Positions 54,767-62,455 of a stretch of DNA of 64,000 bases are shown here, one piece after another. The translations under genes were made by a program, and so were the position numbers. How positions within the stretch are numbered: position 1 is the stretch's first letter; every line of letters begins with the position of its first letter. The notes under the pieces are model-generated. The model had not been told where the DNA came from. It ran no database searches and worked only from the letters and a program-made list of their open reading frames with translations. The stretch is from NCBI RefSeq assembly GCF_021278985.1, contig NZ_CP082833.1, positions 3,906,001 to 3,970,000 of the forward strand, written 5' to 3'. Source of the DNA: Citrobacter rodentium NBRC 105723 = DSM 16636 (GTDB lineage: Bacteria; Pseudomonadota; Gammaproteobacteria; Enterobacterales; Enterobacteriaceae).

Positions 54767-55069
54767 TCAGTGCATTTTTTTTGCGCTGTCTGGCTGACGA
54801 TTGCCAAACAGCTGCAGCACGTTGCCCCGTTGTTCTGCATTTGAATCCGCTTTCTGCGCTTTTTTGCCCCGCCGGGAAGACATATTGTTCACTTCAGCAA
54901 TAACGCCTTTAATGGCCTCTCGCCGCTGGCTATCACCCTCGTTGGCCTCCATATTCCCCAGCGCCACAATCAGCGCCTGGGTATTAATCGGGCCATGGCT
55001 TTTCAGCAGCGTTAACACCGCTTCACCAATGATTTCATCTGTCAGTTGCTCTATTTCACTTCTGTTCAT
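54767..55069 (-). CDS. ymgA: YmgA-like Rcs-connector protein
   Basis: 100 aa from ATG 55069 (MNRSEIEQLTDEIIGEAVL); the frame extends to an in-frame ATG at 55126 without homologous residues. It resembles E. coli YmgA (RxEIxxxxIxGxAVLxxL pattern and a basic C-terminus KKMH). The middle gene of the blue-light-controlled operon. Identification is weaker than for ycgZ and rests partly on position. Confidence 0.72.
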   Translation of the reverse strand: MNRSEIEQLTDEIIGEAVLTLLKSHGPINTQALIVALGNMEANEGDSQRREAIKGVIAEVNNMSSRRGKKAQKADSNAEQRGNVLQLFGNRQPDSAKKMH

Positions 55070-55125
55070 AACTACGTCTCTGGATGCCGTCGCTGACCTC
55101 GCAGCGGTTCGGCGTGAACTTCCCA

Positions 55126-55365
55126 CTAACGATCAAATAACAGACCGATCAGCGTGTGATAATGGTGTTCCTCTTCCTGGCTGGTCGCTTTGCCCAGACG
55201 CCCCAACAATTTTGTACAAAGAGATTTTCTGTTCAGGCTTTTACCATCGCTGAGGATTTCCACCACAACTTGACCCAACGTTTCCTGCTGAGTCGGCAGG
55301 TTAGCTTTATTGAAGTACTGGGTAATCGCATTCGAAGAACCGGCCAGAAAGCTGTTGTGATGCAT
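55126..55365 (-). CDS. ycgZ: YcgZ, small regulator of the blue-light operon
   Basis: 79 aa, close to E. coli YcgZ (AITQYFNKANLPTQQETLG; LNRKSLCTKLLGRLGKAT; HYHTLIGLLFDR). First gene of ycgZ-ymgA-ariR, divergent from bluF with 342 bp between starts. In E. coli BluR represses it and blue-light-excited BluF relieves repression. Confidence 0.9.
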   Translation of the reverse strand: MHHNSFLAGSSNAITQYFNKANLPTQQETLGQVVVEILSDGKSLNRKSLCTKLLGRLGKATSQEEEHHYHTLIGLLFDR

Positions 55366-55412
55366 GTATGACTCCCGTTTGTTTCAATAATCTACAAAGT
55401 TGCAATATAAGT

Positions 55413-55437
55413 TATACAAACATAGAAAACATGTACA
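55413..55437. promoter_or_regulatory. Candidate BluR operator upstream of ycgZ
   Basis: TATACA (55413-55418) and TGTACA (55432-55437) are 13 bp apart, 50-70 bp upstream of ycgZ. The same half-site with the same 13-bp gap recurs before bluR. MerR-family relatives (MlrA) are known to use TGTACA half-sites about 12 bp apart. Confidence 0.5.
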
Positions 55438-55707
55438 TAAAAAGCGTATAGATTAGCACGCTAATTTTTAGCATTTAATGCTAACTCTTTTTTATCATAT
55501 AGTTAAGATGTGTTTTTTTTGTTTGAGGAAAAGTAAGTTGTACAGCCTACTTTTACATCTTTTTTACTGACGTAGGATAAATTTGCACAAGAGAGAAGTG
55601 ATAATTTTCCTTTGTGAACATAATGTTATCTAAAGGTAATGTTTCGCAAGACGAATTGGCCCGGTTCTGGTAGGGTGTTTTCTCAATTTTTCATTTCTGG
55701 AAATATC

Positions 55708-56928
55708 ATGCTCACAACGGTCATCTACCGTAGCTATATTTGCGAAAGCATCACCTTTGTTTCACTTGAAAAGATGGTCGCCGCCGCAAACTTCAAAAAT
55801 GAACAGGCCGACGTCACGGGGATCTTATTGTTCAATGGCCGTCATTTTTTTCAGCTTCTCGAGGGACCGGAAGACAGTGTGCTGAAAATCTATAACAGCA
55901 TTTGCACTGATGATCGACACCATAACCTGGTTGAACTGCTGCGCGATTACGCGCCGTCGCGTCGCTTCGGTAAAGTGGGGATGGAACTGTTCGATCTGCG
56001 GGAATATGACAGGGATGAAGTTCTGCAAACGGTTCTGGATAAGGGAACCACTAAATATCAGCTGGCGTTTAATGACCGGGCGCTTCAGTTCTTCCGCACC
56101 TTTGTGGAAGCGACTGAAAAAGAAAACTATTTCGAAATTCCGCCCGCTAACGCCTGGGAATTTATTACCGATGGCGAAGGCGTGGCGCAAAACGCTATCG
56201 AGCTCGAGAATACGGCAGAGTGCAGTTTTGCCTTTCAGCCTATTGTCGATCCTTTCGCCAGAGAGGTCGTTTCGCTTGAAGCGCTGGTCAGGACAAAAGA
56301 TGGCAGGGGGCCGGAAGACTTTTTTGCCGGTTTAACCGGTAACGCCATTTATGAAGCTGACCTCAAATCGAAGCAGATTGCCTTCGCGATGGCGGGAAAA
56401 CTCAATCTGCGACAGCAGACCATCTCGGTTAATCTTCTTCCTATGACGCTGGTAAATCTTCCTGGTGCTGTCGAAACGCTGCTTCAGGCGATTGAGAGCA
56501 ACGGTCTGGTTCCGGAGCAGGTCACCGTGGAATTTACAGAAAGCGAAGTGATTTCGCGCCTGGACGAGTTCACCCGCGCCGTGCGGCTGCTGAAAAGCGC
56601 GGGCATCAGCGTCGCTATCGACCACTTTGGCGCCGGTTACGGCGGGCTGTGGCTGCTGGCTCAGTTTCAGCCTGACAGAATCAAAATCAACCGCGCGCTG
56701 GTGGGCGATGTGCATAAGAGCGGGCCGCGGCAGGCGATTGTTCAGGCCATTGTCAGATGCTGTACCTCCCTTGAAATCGCTATTTCGGCAGTTGGCGTGG
56801 AAAAGGCGGAAGAGTGGATGTGGCTTGAATCTGCGGGTATTAGCCAGTTCCAGGGAAGCCTGTTCGCCAGTCCCTGTCTGGCCGGCGTTGAGGCTATCGC
56901 CTGGCCTGAACGGACAGCCGATCTTTAA
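55708..56928 (+). CDS. bluF: Blue-light sensor BluF (BLUF domain with degenerate EAL domain)
   Basis: 406 aa from ATG 55708 (MLTTVIYRSY), which aligns with E. coli BluF; GGAAA precedes it. BLUF domain 1-95 with Tyr7 and Gln49 (RHFFQLLEGPE), the flavin hydrogen-bonding pair. The C-terminal EAL-like domain lacks the usual metal-binding set (LEALVRTKDG; IDHFGAGYGGL), so it should bind partners, not hydrolyse c-di-GMP. On blue light it releases BluR from DNA. bluR follows on the same strand. Confidence 0.94.
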   Translation: MLTTVIYRSYICESITFVSLEKMVAAANFKNEQADVTGILLFNGRHFFQLLEGPEDSVLKIYNSICTDDRHHNLVELLRDYAPSRRFGKVGMELFDLREYDRDEVLQTVLDKGTTKYQLAFNDRALQFFRTFVEATEKENYFEIPPANAWEFITDGEGVAQNAIELENTAECSFAFQPIVDPFAREVVSLEALVRTKDGRGPEDFFAGLTGNAIYEADLKSKQIAFAMAGKLNLRQQTISVNLLPMTLVNLPGAVETLLQAIESNGLVPEQVTVEFTESEVISRLDEFTRAVRLLKSAGISVAIDHFGAGYGGLWLLAQFQPDRIKINRALVGDVHKSGPRQAIVQAIVRCCTSLEIAISAVGVEKAEEWMWLESAGISQFQGSLFASPCLAGVEAIAWPERTADL

Positions 56929-56994
56929 TTAAATGTTAAATTTAGTTACAAATCTCTCAAGCGCCAGCCCCTGATCAAACGCTATTTCGCGAGC

Positions 56995-57019
56995 TGTACA
57001 GCAAAATTAAATTTGTACA
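56995..57019. promoter_or_regulatory. Candidate BluR operator upstream of bluR
   Basis: TGTACA (56995-57000, itself within the perfect palindrome GCTGTACAGC) and TGTACA (57014-57019) are 13 bp apart, about 60-80 bp upstream of the bluR ATG. The spacing equals that of the site before ycgZ and is near the MlrA box known from E. coli. Suggests autoregulation; inferred. Confidence 0.55.
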
Positions 57020-57077
57020 TGCCGTTTGCATTGGTTAAGTTATACAAGGATGTATGGCTTTTGGTGAGAGGGACTCT

Positions 57078-57812
57078 ATGGCTTTTTACAGTATTGGTGA
57101 CGTGTCAGAACGCTGCGGGATAAACCCGGTCACGTTACGCGCCTGGCAAAGACGCTATGGATTACTGAAACCGCAACGCAGTGAGGGCGGACATCGTCAG
57201 TTTGACGAAGAAGATATCCGACGTATCGAAGAGATCAAGCGCTGGATAAAAAGCGGCGTGCCTGTCGGGAAGGTCAAAGCGCTGCTTGAAGATAATCAAA
57301 TAGCACAGCACGACGGCTGGCTGGCGTTGCAGGAAGAGATGATGTCTCTGTTACGCCGTATTAATCCCGATAAGCTGCGGATGCGCATCGCCGAGCTGGG
57401 TGAAACCTGTTCCGTAGACGATATTATCGATCATATTTTTGTCCCGGTTCGCCAGCGCCTCAATCTTGAACAGGCAACGGCGCGGATCATGGGAAGCTTA
57501 CTGGACGGCGTGCTGATTGATTATGTCGTGGTGTGCCTGAACAATGTCCGGCAGTGCACCGATCCTGATAAAGACGCTTTTCTTCTGGCCTGGGATACGG
57601 ACGATCGGACGCGTCTCTGGCTTGAAGCCTGGCGTTTATCCGTCCAGGGCTGGAATATTCACGTGCTTGCCGAACCGCTGGAGTCGCCGCGGCCAGAGAT
57701 GTTCCCCGGCCAGCAAATTTTTGTCTGGGCCGGCAAGGCGCTCTCCAGGCGACAGCAGGAGCAGCTGACCAACTGGCGTGAGCAGGGCTATACCATCGCC
57801 CTGCATACCTGA
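57078..57812 (+). CDS. bluR: MerR-like repressor BluR (YcgE)
   Basis: 244 aa from ATG 57078 (MAFYSIGDVSERCGINPVTLRAWQRRYG), with GAGAGGG upstream; the in-frame ATG at 57054 adds 8 residues. N-terminal MerR winged helix (1-75) and a C-terminal domain resembling B12-binding regulators but without an obvious cobalamin DxHxxG motif. It represses ycgZ-ymgA-ariR and is released by BluF. It converges on digH with only 4 nt between stops. Confidence 0.94.
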   Translation: MAFYSIGDVSERCGINPVTLRAWQRRYGLLKPQRSEGGHRQFDEEDIRRIEEIKRWIKSGVPVGKVKALLEDNQIAQHDGWLALQEEMMSLLRRINPDKLRMRIAELGETCSVDDIIDHIFVPVRQRLNLEQATARIMGSLLDGVLIDYVVVCLNNVRQCTDPDKDAFLLAWDTDDRTRLWLEAWRLSVQGWNIHVLAEPLESPRPEMFPGQQIFVWAGKALSRRQQEQLTNWREQGYTIALHT

Positions 57813-57816
57813 GGTG

Positions 57817-59187
57817 TTAATTATTCAGCATTTTAGCACTAACGGAAGAGGGTGAGTTTTGCATTGCCCAGCGGCTTCGCAGGTAGGTAACCGCCTGCTG
57901 CGTTTGCGGCTGATTGAGGTTATTTTCTCTGAACAAAATCGTGCCGGTAATCTGCGGTACAGCGTCATTTAAATCGAGCTGTTTTTTCAGTTCAGGCACT
58001 CCGCCATTCACCATCCAGTCCGGCTCATTTTTTGACGGCTCGCCCACCTTGTACAGCGCCACGCCAATGTAAAGCCGGGTTTTGGTCGGTTTTACCACCT
58101 CTGCCCACCATTTTGCCAGCACGTCGTAACGCGCCGCATCACGCGAGAACGGCCAGTACAGCTGCGGCGCAATGTAATCCAGCAATCCTTGCTGTACCCA
58201 ACGACGCGTATCGGCGTATGACTCATCGTAGGCGGCGGCGCCACGCGTATCTGAACCAGCGGGATCGTGCGAGCGGTTACGCCAGACGCCGACGGGACTG
58301 ACGCCAAACTCCACCTGCGGATTGATCTGGCGGACGGTGCGGGAAACCTGTGCGATAAGCAGCTCGGTATTATGACGCCTCCAGTCGGCTTTGCTGTGGA
58401 ATCCCTGACCGTAACGCTGCCAGGTGAGATTGTCATTCAGCGCTGAACCCGGTGATTCGGCATAGAAGTAATCATCAAACTGCACGCCATCGACCGGATA
58501 GTTTTTCACGACTTCAGCCACGATACTGGTGATCCAGTCGCGCACCTCCGGAATACCCGGATCGAGAACATAACGGTCGCCAGCGGTGCGAATCCAGTCC
58601 CGGTGCAGTACAAAAACGCTTGCGGGCTGAAGCGAAACCGTGCGGTTCAGTTCCGCCACGGTGGAAGAGCGGGTATTCACCGAAACGCGGTAAGGGTTAA
58701 ACCAGGCGTGAACGCGCATACCCCGTTTATGCGCTTCGTCGAGCATAAACCGTAGCGGATCGTAGCCGGGATTTTCACCGATATTGCCGGTGAGCATATC
58801 CGACCACGGTAAAATAGTGGAAGGCCAAAGGGCGGTGCCGTCAGGTTTTACCTGGAAAAAAACGGTGTTAATGCCCAGTGACTGTAAGTTATCGAGCTTA
58901 TCGGTCAACGCTTTTTTCTGCATCGCAGCGCGGGCGCTTGCGCTGTCGACATTAATCGACGCTATCGGCGGCCAGTCGAGCCGGGAAACCGTCGCCAGCC
59001 AGACGCCGCGAACAGGTTCATTCAGTTTTTGCTGCTTTACCGGCGAAACCGGCGTCGCGGATGGCGGCGTTACCAGCGAAGCAGGGGGTTTTGCAGTACA
59101 ACTTGCCAACAATAGCGTGGCGGCAATCAGCGCGCTGATTTTATTAACGTGAGTCGAAACGAAAAAGTGACGAGAAGAGATATCCAT
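57817..59187 (-). CDS. digH: DigH (YddW), divisome-localised glycosyl hydrolase-like lipoprotein
   Basis: 456 aa from ATG 59187 (MDISSRHFF). Lipobox LLASC with Cys30 predicts a lipoprotein. The GHL10 domain follows: VRGVWLATVSRLDWPP, INTVFFQVKPDGTALWPS, HAWFNPYRVSVNT, and VDGVQFDDYFY with likely catalytic acids. E. coli DigH cleaves denuded peptidoglycan glycans at the septum. In E. coli it sits beside dosC; here 10.6 kb of tre and blu genes lie between. Confidence 0.92.
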   Translation of the reverse strand: MDISSRHFFVSTHVNKISALIAATLLLASCTAKPPASLVTPPSATPVSPVKQQKLNEPVRGVWLATVSRLDWPPIASINVDSASARAAMQKKALTDKLDNLQSLGINTVFFQVKPDGTALWPSTILPWSDMLTGNIGENPGYDPLRFMLDEAHKRGMRVHAWFNPYRVSVNTRSSTVAELNRTVSLQPASVFVLHRDWIRTAGDRYVLDPGIPEVRDWITSIVAEVVKNYPVDGVQFDDYFYAESPGSALNDNLTWQRYGQGFHSKADWRRHNTELLIAQVSRTVRQINPQVEFGVSPVGVWRNRSHDPAGSDTRGAAAYDESYADTRRWVQQGLLDYIAPQLYWPFSRDAARYDVLAKWWAEVVKPTKTRLYIGVALYKVGEPSKNEPDWMVNGGVPELKKQLDLNDAVPQITGTILFRENNLNQPQTQQAVTYLRSRWAMQNSPSSVSAKMLNN

Positions 59188-59416
59188 ATACATCAGGTTA
59201 CCGGTTAGCTCGGAGTGAAAATATTGTGGTCCGATTCCGGACTAAGTCAAGGAAGGCCGCCAGGTAAATGCGAGGGTGTGGCAATTGTTGTACAAGGTGG
59301 CTGGCTAACCGCACCAGCTCGTTCGTCGCATCATGGTTTCCACTCAGGAGAGGAAGCGACTTCTCAAACTGCTACAATAAAGAGCAGGGTCGTTTATCAG
59401 CCAGATAAGAGGATAT

Positions 59417-59725
59417 ATGAATAAAAAGAAAAGTGCGTTACTGATCGTTATTGCTTTGCTCCTGGGGGGCGCGATCGGATATACCGTTAACAGCATGACC
59501 GTATCGAAGTACAACACGATTAATACTACCTGTACTCTGATTAACGTCGTAGTAGACAATCATATTGTAAAACCGGAGCAGGTTGTTGAACTGGGCAGAC
59601 TGACAAAAGAAAAGCTGGGCGATTCACAGTCTGCAAGAGCATTCAGCCTTAGTGATGAACAAATTAAATCTGCCTCTGAGTCGTCGAACTGTTCACAGTT
59701 TATGGTCGGGATGAACCAGCCTTAA
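59417..59725 (+). CDS. Hypothetical small envelope protein with N-terminal membrane anchor
   Basis: 102 aa. Residues 6-24 are hydrophobic (ALLIVIALLLGGAIGYTV), either an uncleaved anchor or a signal peptide, followed by a polar domain with Cys39 (NTTCTLI) and Cys92 (SSNCSQFM), possibly a disulphide in the periplasm. The gene follows AGAGGATAT. I do not recognise the family; similar small proteins are found in enterobacteria without function. A TTGTACAA palindrome lies 120 bp upstream. Confidence 0.7.
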   Translation: MNKKKSALLIVIALLLGGAIGYTVNSMTVSKYNTINTTCTLINVVVDNHIVKPEQVVELGRLTKEKLGDSQSARAFSLSDEQIKSASESSNCSQFMVGMNQP

Positions 59726-59856
59726 TTATTCAGTAGCGGTCAGAAGATGCAGACTTTTTATTGGGCAAATGTCTGAATTACCTGATTTCTCCTTATTTCC
59801 TCCCATTTTATAGAGTACATTCCGATGACTTCTTTGGGGGAAATGGAGTTATACCA

Positions 59857-60192
59857 ATGAACGTGTTAAAAAAAACCATCCTGCTTTTGGCTATCAGTAC
59901 ATTCTGTTCAGGCGTAATGGCGAATGAACATTCCGTTTCGACAACGGTCGCTCAAGTCAAAAAAATGCCTGATGATACCAGGGTTACGCTGGAAGGCAGG
60001 ATTACCGGTCGGGCAGGTGACGATGATGATGAATTCTGGTTTGCCGATCGTACCGGACGCATTCGTATCAATATCGACGATGAAGATGATTATGGTCGGC
60101 TGAGCGGAAAATCTGTCCGTATTACGGGCGACGTAGATCGCGACGATCGCCATACTGAAATTGACGTTGATTATCTGAAGATACTTAACTAG
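59857..60192 (+). CDS. YdeI/YgiW-type OB-fold (BOF) periplasmic stress protein
   Basis: 111 aa from ATG 59857 (MNVLKKTILLLAIS) with GGAG upstream; signal peptide cut near GVMANE. The domain starts VAQVKKMPDDTRVTLEGRITGR and contains EFWFADRTGRIRINID and GDVDRDDRHTEIDVDYLKIL, the bacterial OB-fold pattern. It is very acidic. In Salmonella a member (YdeI/OmdA) supports polymyxin resistance and was reported to contact OmpD; ompD is also in this window. Close to but not identical with YdeI, so no symbol is given. Confidence 0.85.
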   Translation: MNVLKKTILLLAISTFCSGVMANEHSVSTTVAQVKKMPDDTRVTLEGRITGRAGDDDDEFWFADRTGRIRINIDDEDDYGRLSGKSVRITGDVDRDDRHTEIDVDYLKILN

Positions 60193-60219
60193 CAGATACA
60201 CTGCACCACGAACTGAACG

Positions 60220-60252
60220 AACCGGCCGGATAGTGTTGGCCGGTTTTTTTTT
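60220..60252 (+). terminator. Intrinsic terminator after the OB-fold gene
   Basis: AACCGGCC (60220-60227) pairs with GGCCGGTT (60238-60245) and is followed by a run of T residues, 28 nt after the stop. Confidence 0.9.
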
Positions 60253-60393
60253 CGTTTCTTCAACCGGAAAAAAACAGGGAAGGGAGCCCAGCCGTTCATT
60301 TGAACCCGTATCAGTATCCTGCGAAGATGACATGCATTAAAACAACTGATAAATTAGCTATTCACCTATCTATTCATTAAGTGATTCATCGCC

Positions 60394-61698
60394 ATGACAA
60401 ATCGATCTGATACGATACGCCAGTGGTTACGGCAGGGACCCACAACCGCAAGGCAACTTGCTGATATTATGGGAATTAGTCAGCCTACTGTGTCCCGTGA
60501 GTTAAAAGCACTTGGCGATGATGTTGTTCGCATTGGCTCTGGACCATCTATTCAGTATGCCTCACGCGATGCTTTCCGCGGGTTTCGTTCCGCCCCTATT
60601 TATCGGATAACGGAAGAGGGGCAGGTAAAACCATTGGGCAACCTTATTCCGGTTCATCCTGGCGGATTTGTCATGGCGCAGGCAGACAAAGTCTGTCTCT
60701 ATAGCGACGGGCTACCGTGGTGGCTGTTTGACATGCGACCGCAGGGATATCTTGGGCGGGCCTATGCATTAACCTGGTCAGCCGAGCTTGGCCTGACGCC
60801 TGATCCAGAGGACTGGACAGACACTGATGTTATCAGAGCCTTGCTGGCTCATGGTCACGATGCCGTGGGAAATCTGTTAATAGGAGAACAGGCAAGGAAT
60901 CAGTTTCTGGAAATGCCGTTGCCCGATCCGGTTGATCGCGCGACAACCTATCCCACGCTGGCGCTGGCTGTCAGCTCCGGTGAAGCTCCCGGTTCATCTG
61001 CCGGCGGCGAGCAACCAAAATTTTGCACTTATACAGAACGTGGCCACGTACTGGTGAAATTCACGGCTGCAGACGATAACCCCATAAGCGAGCGCTGGCG
61101 CGATCTGCTACAGGCTGAACATCTTGCGCTGAAAGTGCTTGGCGTGGAAACCGAGGTGTTTGATTTTGGAGGGCGGCGCTTTCTTGAGATTCCGCGCTTC
61201 GACCGCGTAGGCCCGCTGGGCCGTATCGGTCTCTTTTCTTTACGAGCGCTGGAGGCAGAGTTTGTCGGTCGGGCGAGAGAACCCTGGCCCATTCTGGTTA
61301 ATGAGCTGGTAAAGCAGGAGCATGTTCATCCTGATGCCGCCATTGCCACAGCGCGGCTTTGGGCGTTTGGCATGTTGATTGGCAATACCGACATGCACCA
61401 CGGTAATCTGTCATTTATCAGCTGTCACGGTCGTCCATACCAACTTGCGCCAGCCTACGACATGCTGCCAATGGGTTTTGCCCCGAAAACAGGTGGCGAA
61501 ATAGTGAATACGCTTCGACCGGCAACATTGCTTGATGCAATCAGCGGGGAGATCTGGCAGGAAGCACTGATGCTGGCTGAAAACTTTTTTGCTTTGGCCA
61601 GTGAGTCCAGTCGCTTCTCGGACAATTTTGGCCAATGTCTTGCAGCGTTGCGTAGTCATCTTGACGAGGCCAGGTCGCGTATAGCTCGCCTGGGGTAA
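60394..61698 (+). CDS. HipA-family serine/threonine kinase toxin with fused HTH (YjjJ/HipH-like)
   Basis: 434 aa. An N-terminal helix-turn-helix (about 7-45, TARQLADIMGISQPTVSRELKAL) precedes a HipA-like kinase: Gly-rich loop PGSSAGGEQPKF (199-210), ATP lysine Lys222 (HVLVKFT), catalytic loop IGNTDMHHGN with Asp333, and metal-binding Asp356 (LAPAYDMLP). The stand-alone layout without a hipB partner matches E. coli YjjJ (HipH); the fused HTH may do the DNA binding. No antitoxin gene is adjacent. It borders IS remnants and AT-rich DNA, so probably accessory. Confidence 0.85.
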   Translation: MTNRSDTIRQWLRQGPTTARQLADIMGISQPTVSRELKALGDDVVRIGSGPSIQYASRDAFRGFRSAPIYRITEEGQVKPLGNLIPVHPGGFVMAQADKVCLYSDGLPWWLFDMRPQGYLGRAYALTWSAELGLTPDPEDWTDTDVIRALLAHGHDAVGNLLIGEQARNQFLEMPLPDPVDRATTYPTLALAVSSGEAPGSSAGGEQPKFCTYTERGHVLVKFTAADDNPISERWRDLLQAEHLALKVLGVETEVFDFGGRRFLEIPRFDRVGPLGRIGLFSLRALEAEFVGRAREPWPILVNELVKQEHVHPDAAIATARLWAFGMLIGNTDMHHGNLSFISCHGRPYQLAPAYDMLPMGFAPKTGGEIVNTLRPATLLDAISGEIWQEALMLAENFFALASESSRFSDNFGQCLAALRSHLDEARSRIARLG

Positions 61699-62014
61699 AA
61701 ATCGGACGACACTATTTGGTTTAGTTTCTAATGTCTAAAATTACGTAAGGTTGCCTGTGGGGGGTTTAATCCGCCAAATGCATTAGCTGGTTCTCTTCAG
61801 TATGTGTTTGCCAATGCAGGAACACATACTGAAGTTATTCGTACTTAATCCATGAAACAGGGCTGGTAGGGTGGTTACTAACTCACAGGAATCCCGGACT
61901 GTTAATCTCAAATTCAATTTAACATAATATACATTATGCGCACCAATATTATTATGGCAAAGTTGTAATGTCCGCTCTGGGCTAAGTTAAAATGTCCGTC
62001 ACGTAGACTCACCA
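61699..62014. other. Remnant intergenic DNA with a 14-bp perfect inverted repeat
   Basis: No intact gene. CTTCAGTATGTGTT (61795-61808) and AACACATACTGAAG (61821-61834) are perfect arms around a 12-nt loop; there is no T run after it. A 35-codon open stretch through this repeat (ending ANAGTHTEVIRT, stop at about 61846) may be the tail of a lost gene. Further right the DNA is AT-rich and leads into an IS end (TGTAATGTCCGCTCTGGG). Confidence 0.5.
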
Positions 62015-62350
62015 TCCCCGACTCAAAATAATTCAGGACGTTGTCGTCCGGCGTCTGACCACACTGATGGCCGCGCAGCGTCTGGGTATTTCCGATCGCC
62101 AGTGCCGACGCCTTCTGTCGCGTTACCGTGAATCTGGCCCGCTTGGTATGGTTAACCGCCGTCGAGGAAAACCCAGCAATAACCAGCTGCCTAATGGCCT
62201 TGCACAGTACACACTCAATATTATCCGATCGCTATACCGACTTTGGGCCGACGCTGGCGTGTGAGAAACTCGCAGAACTGCATGATGTTCACCTGTCCAA
62301 AGAGACGGTCCGTTCACTCATGGTCAAAGCCGGTCTCTGGACCCCCGCAA
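62015..62350 (+). pseudogene. ISNCY (IS1202-type) transposase N-terminal remnant
   Basis: The translation RLKIIQDVV...RRLTTLMAAQRLGISDRQCRR, then a frameshift near 62230-62237, then RYTDFGPTLACEKLAELH and LSKETVRSLMVKAGLW, follows the N-terminal helix-turn-helix region of ISNCY transposases. The rest is missing: the match ends near 62345, where AT-rich DNA with the metallopeptidase gene begins. No start codon or catalytic domain. Probably an insertion or deletion scar. Confidence 0.8.
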
Positions 62351-62385
62351 ACAACGTGTGCCAATTTAATCGCATTAAAGTATCA

Positions 62386-62411
62386 GGTTGGCCATCAAGC
62401 TATGGCCAACC
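62386..62411 (-). terminator. Hairpin after the metallopeptidase gene
   Basis: GGTTGGCCAT (62386-62395) pairs perfectly with ATGGCCAACC (62402-62411), 45 nt beyond the stop at 62456 on the minus strand. The following run is only weakly T-rich. Confidence 0.5.
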
Positions 62412-62455
62412 GGAATACTTTTCCCTATTCTGCGTATCTTGCCGTTATTAAAATG

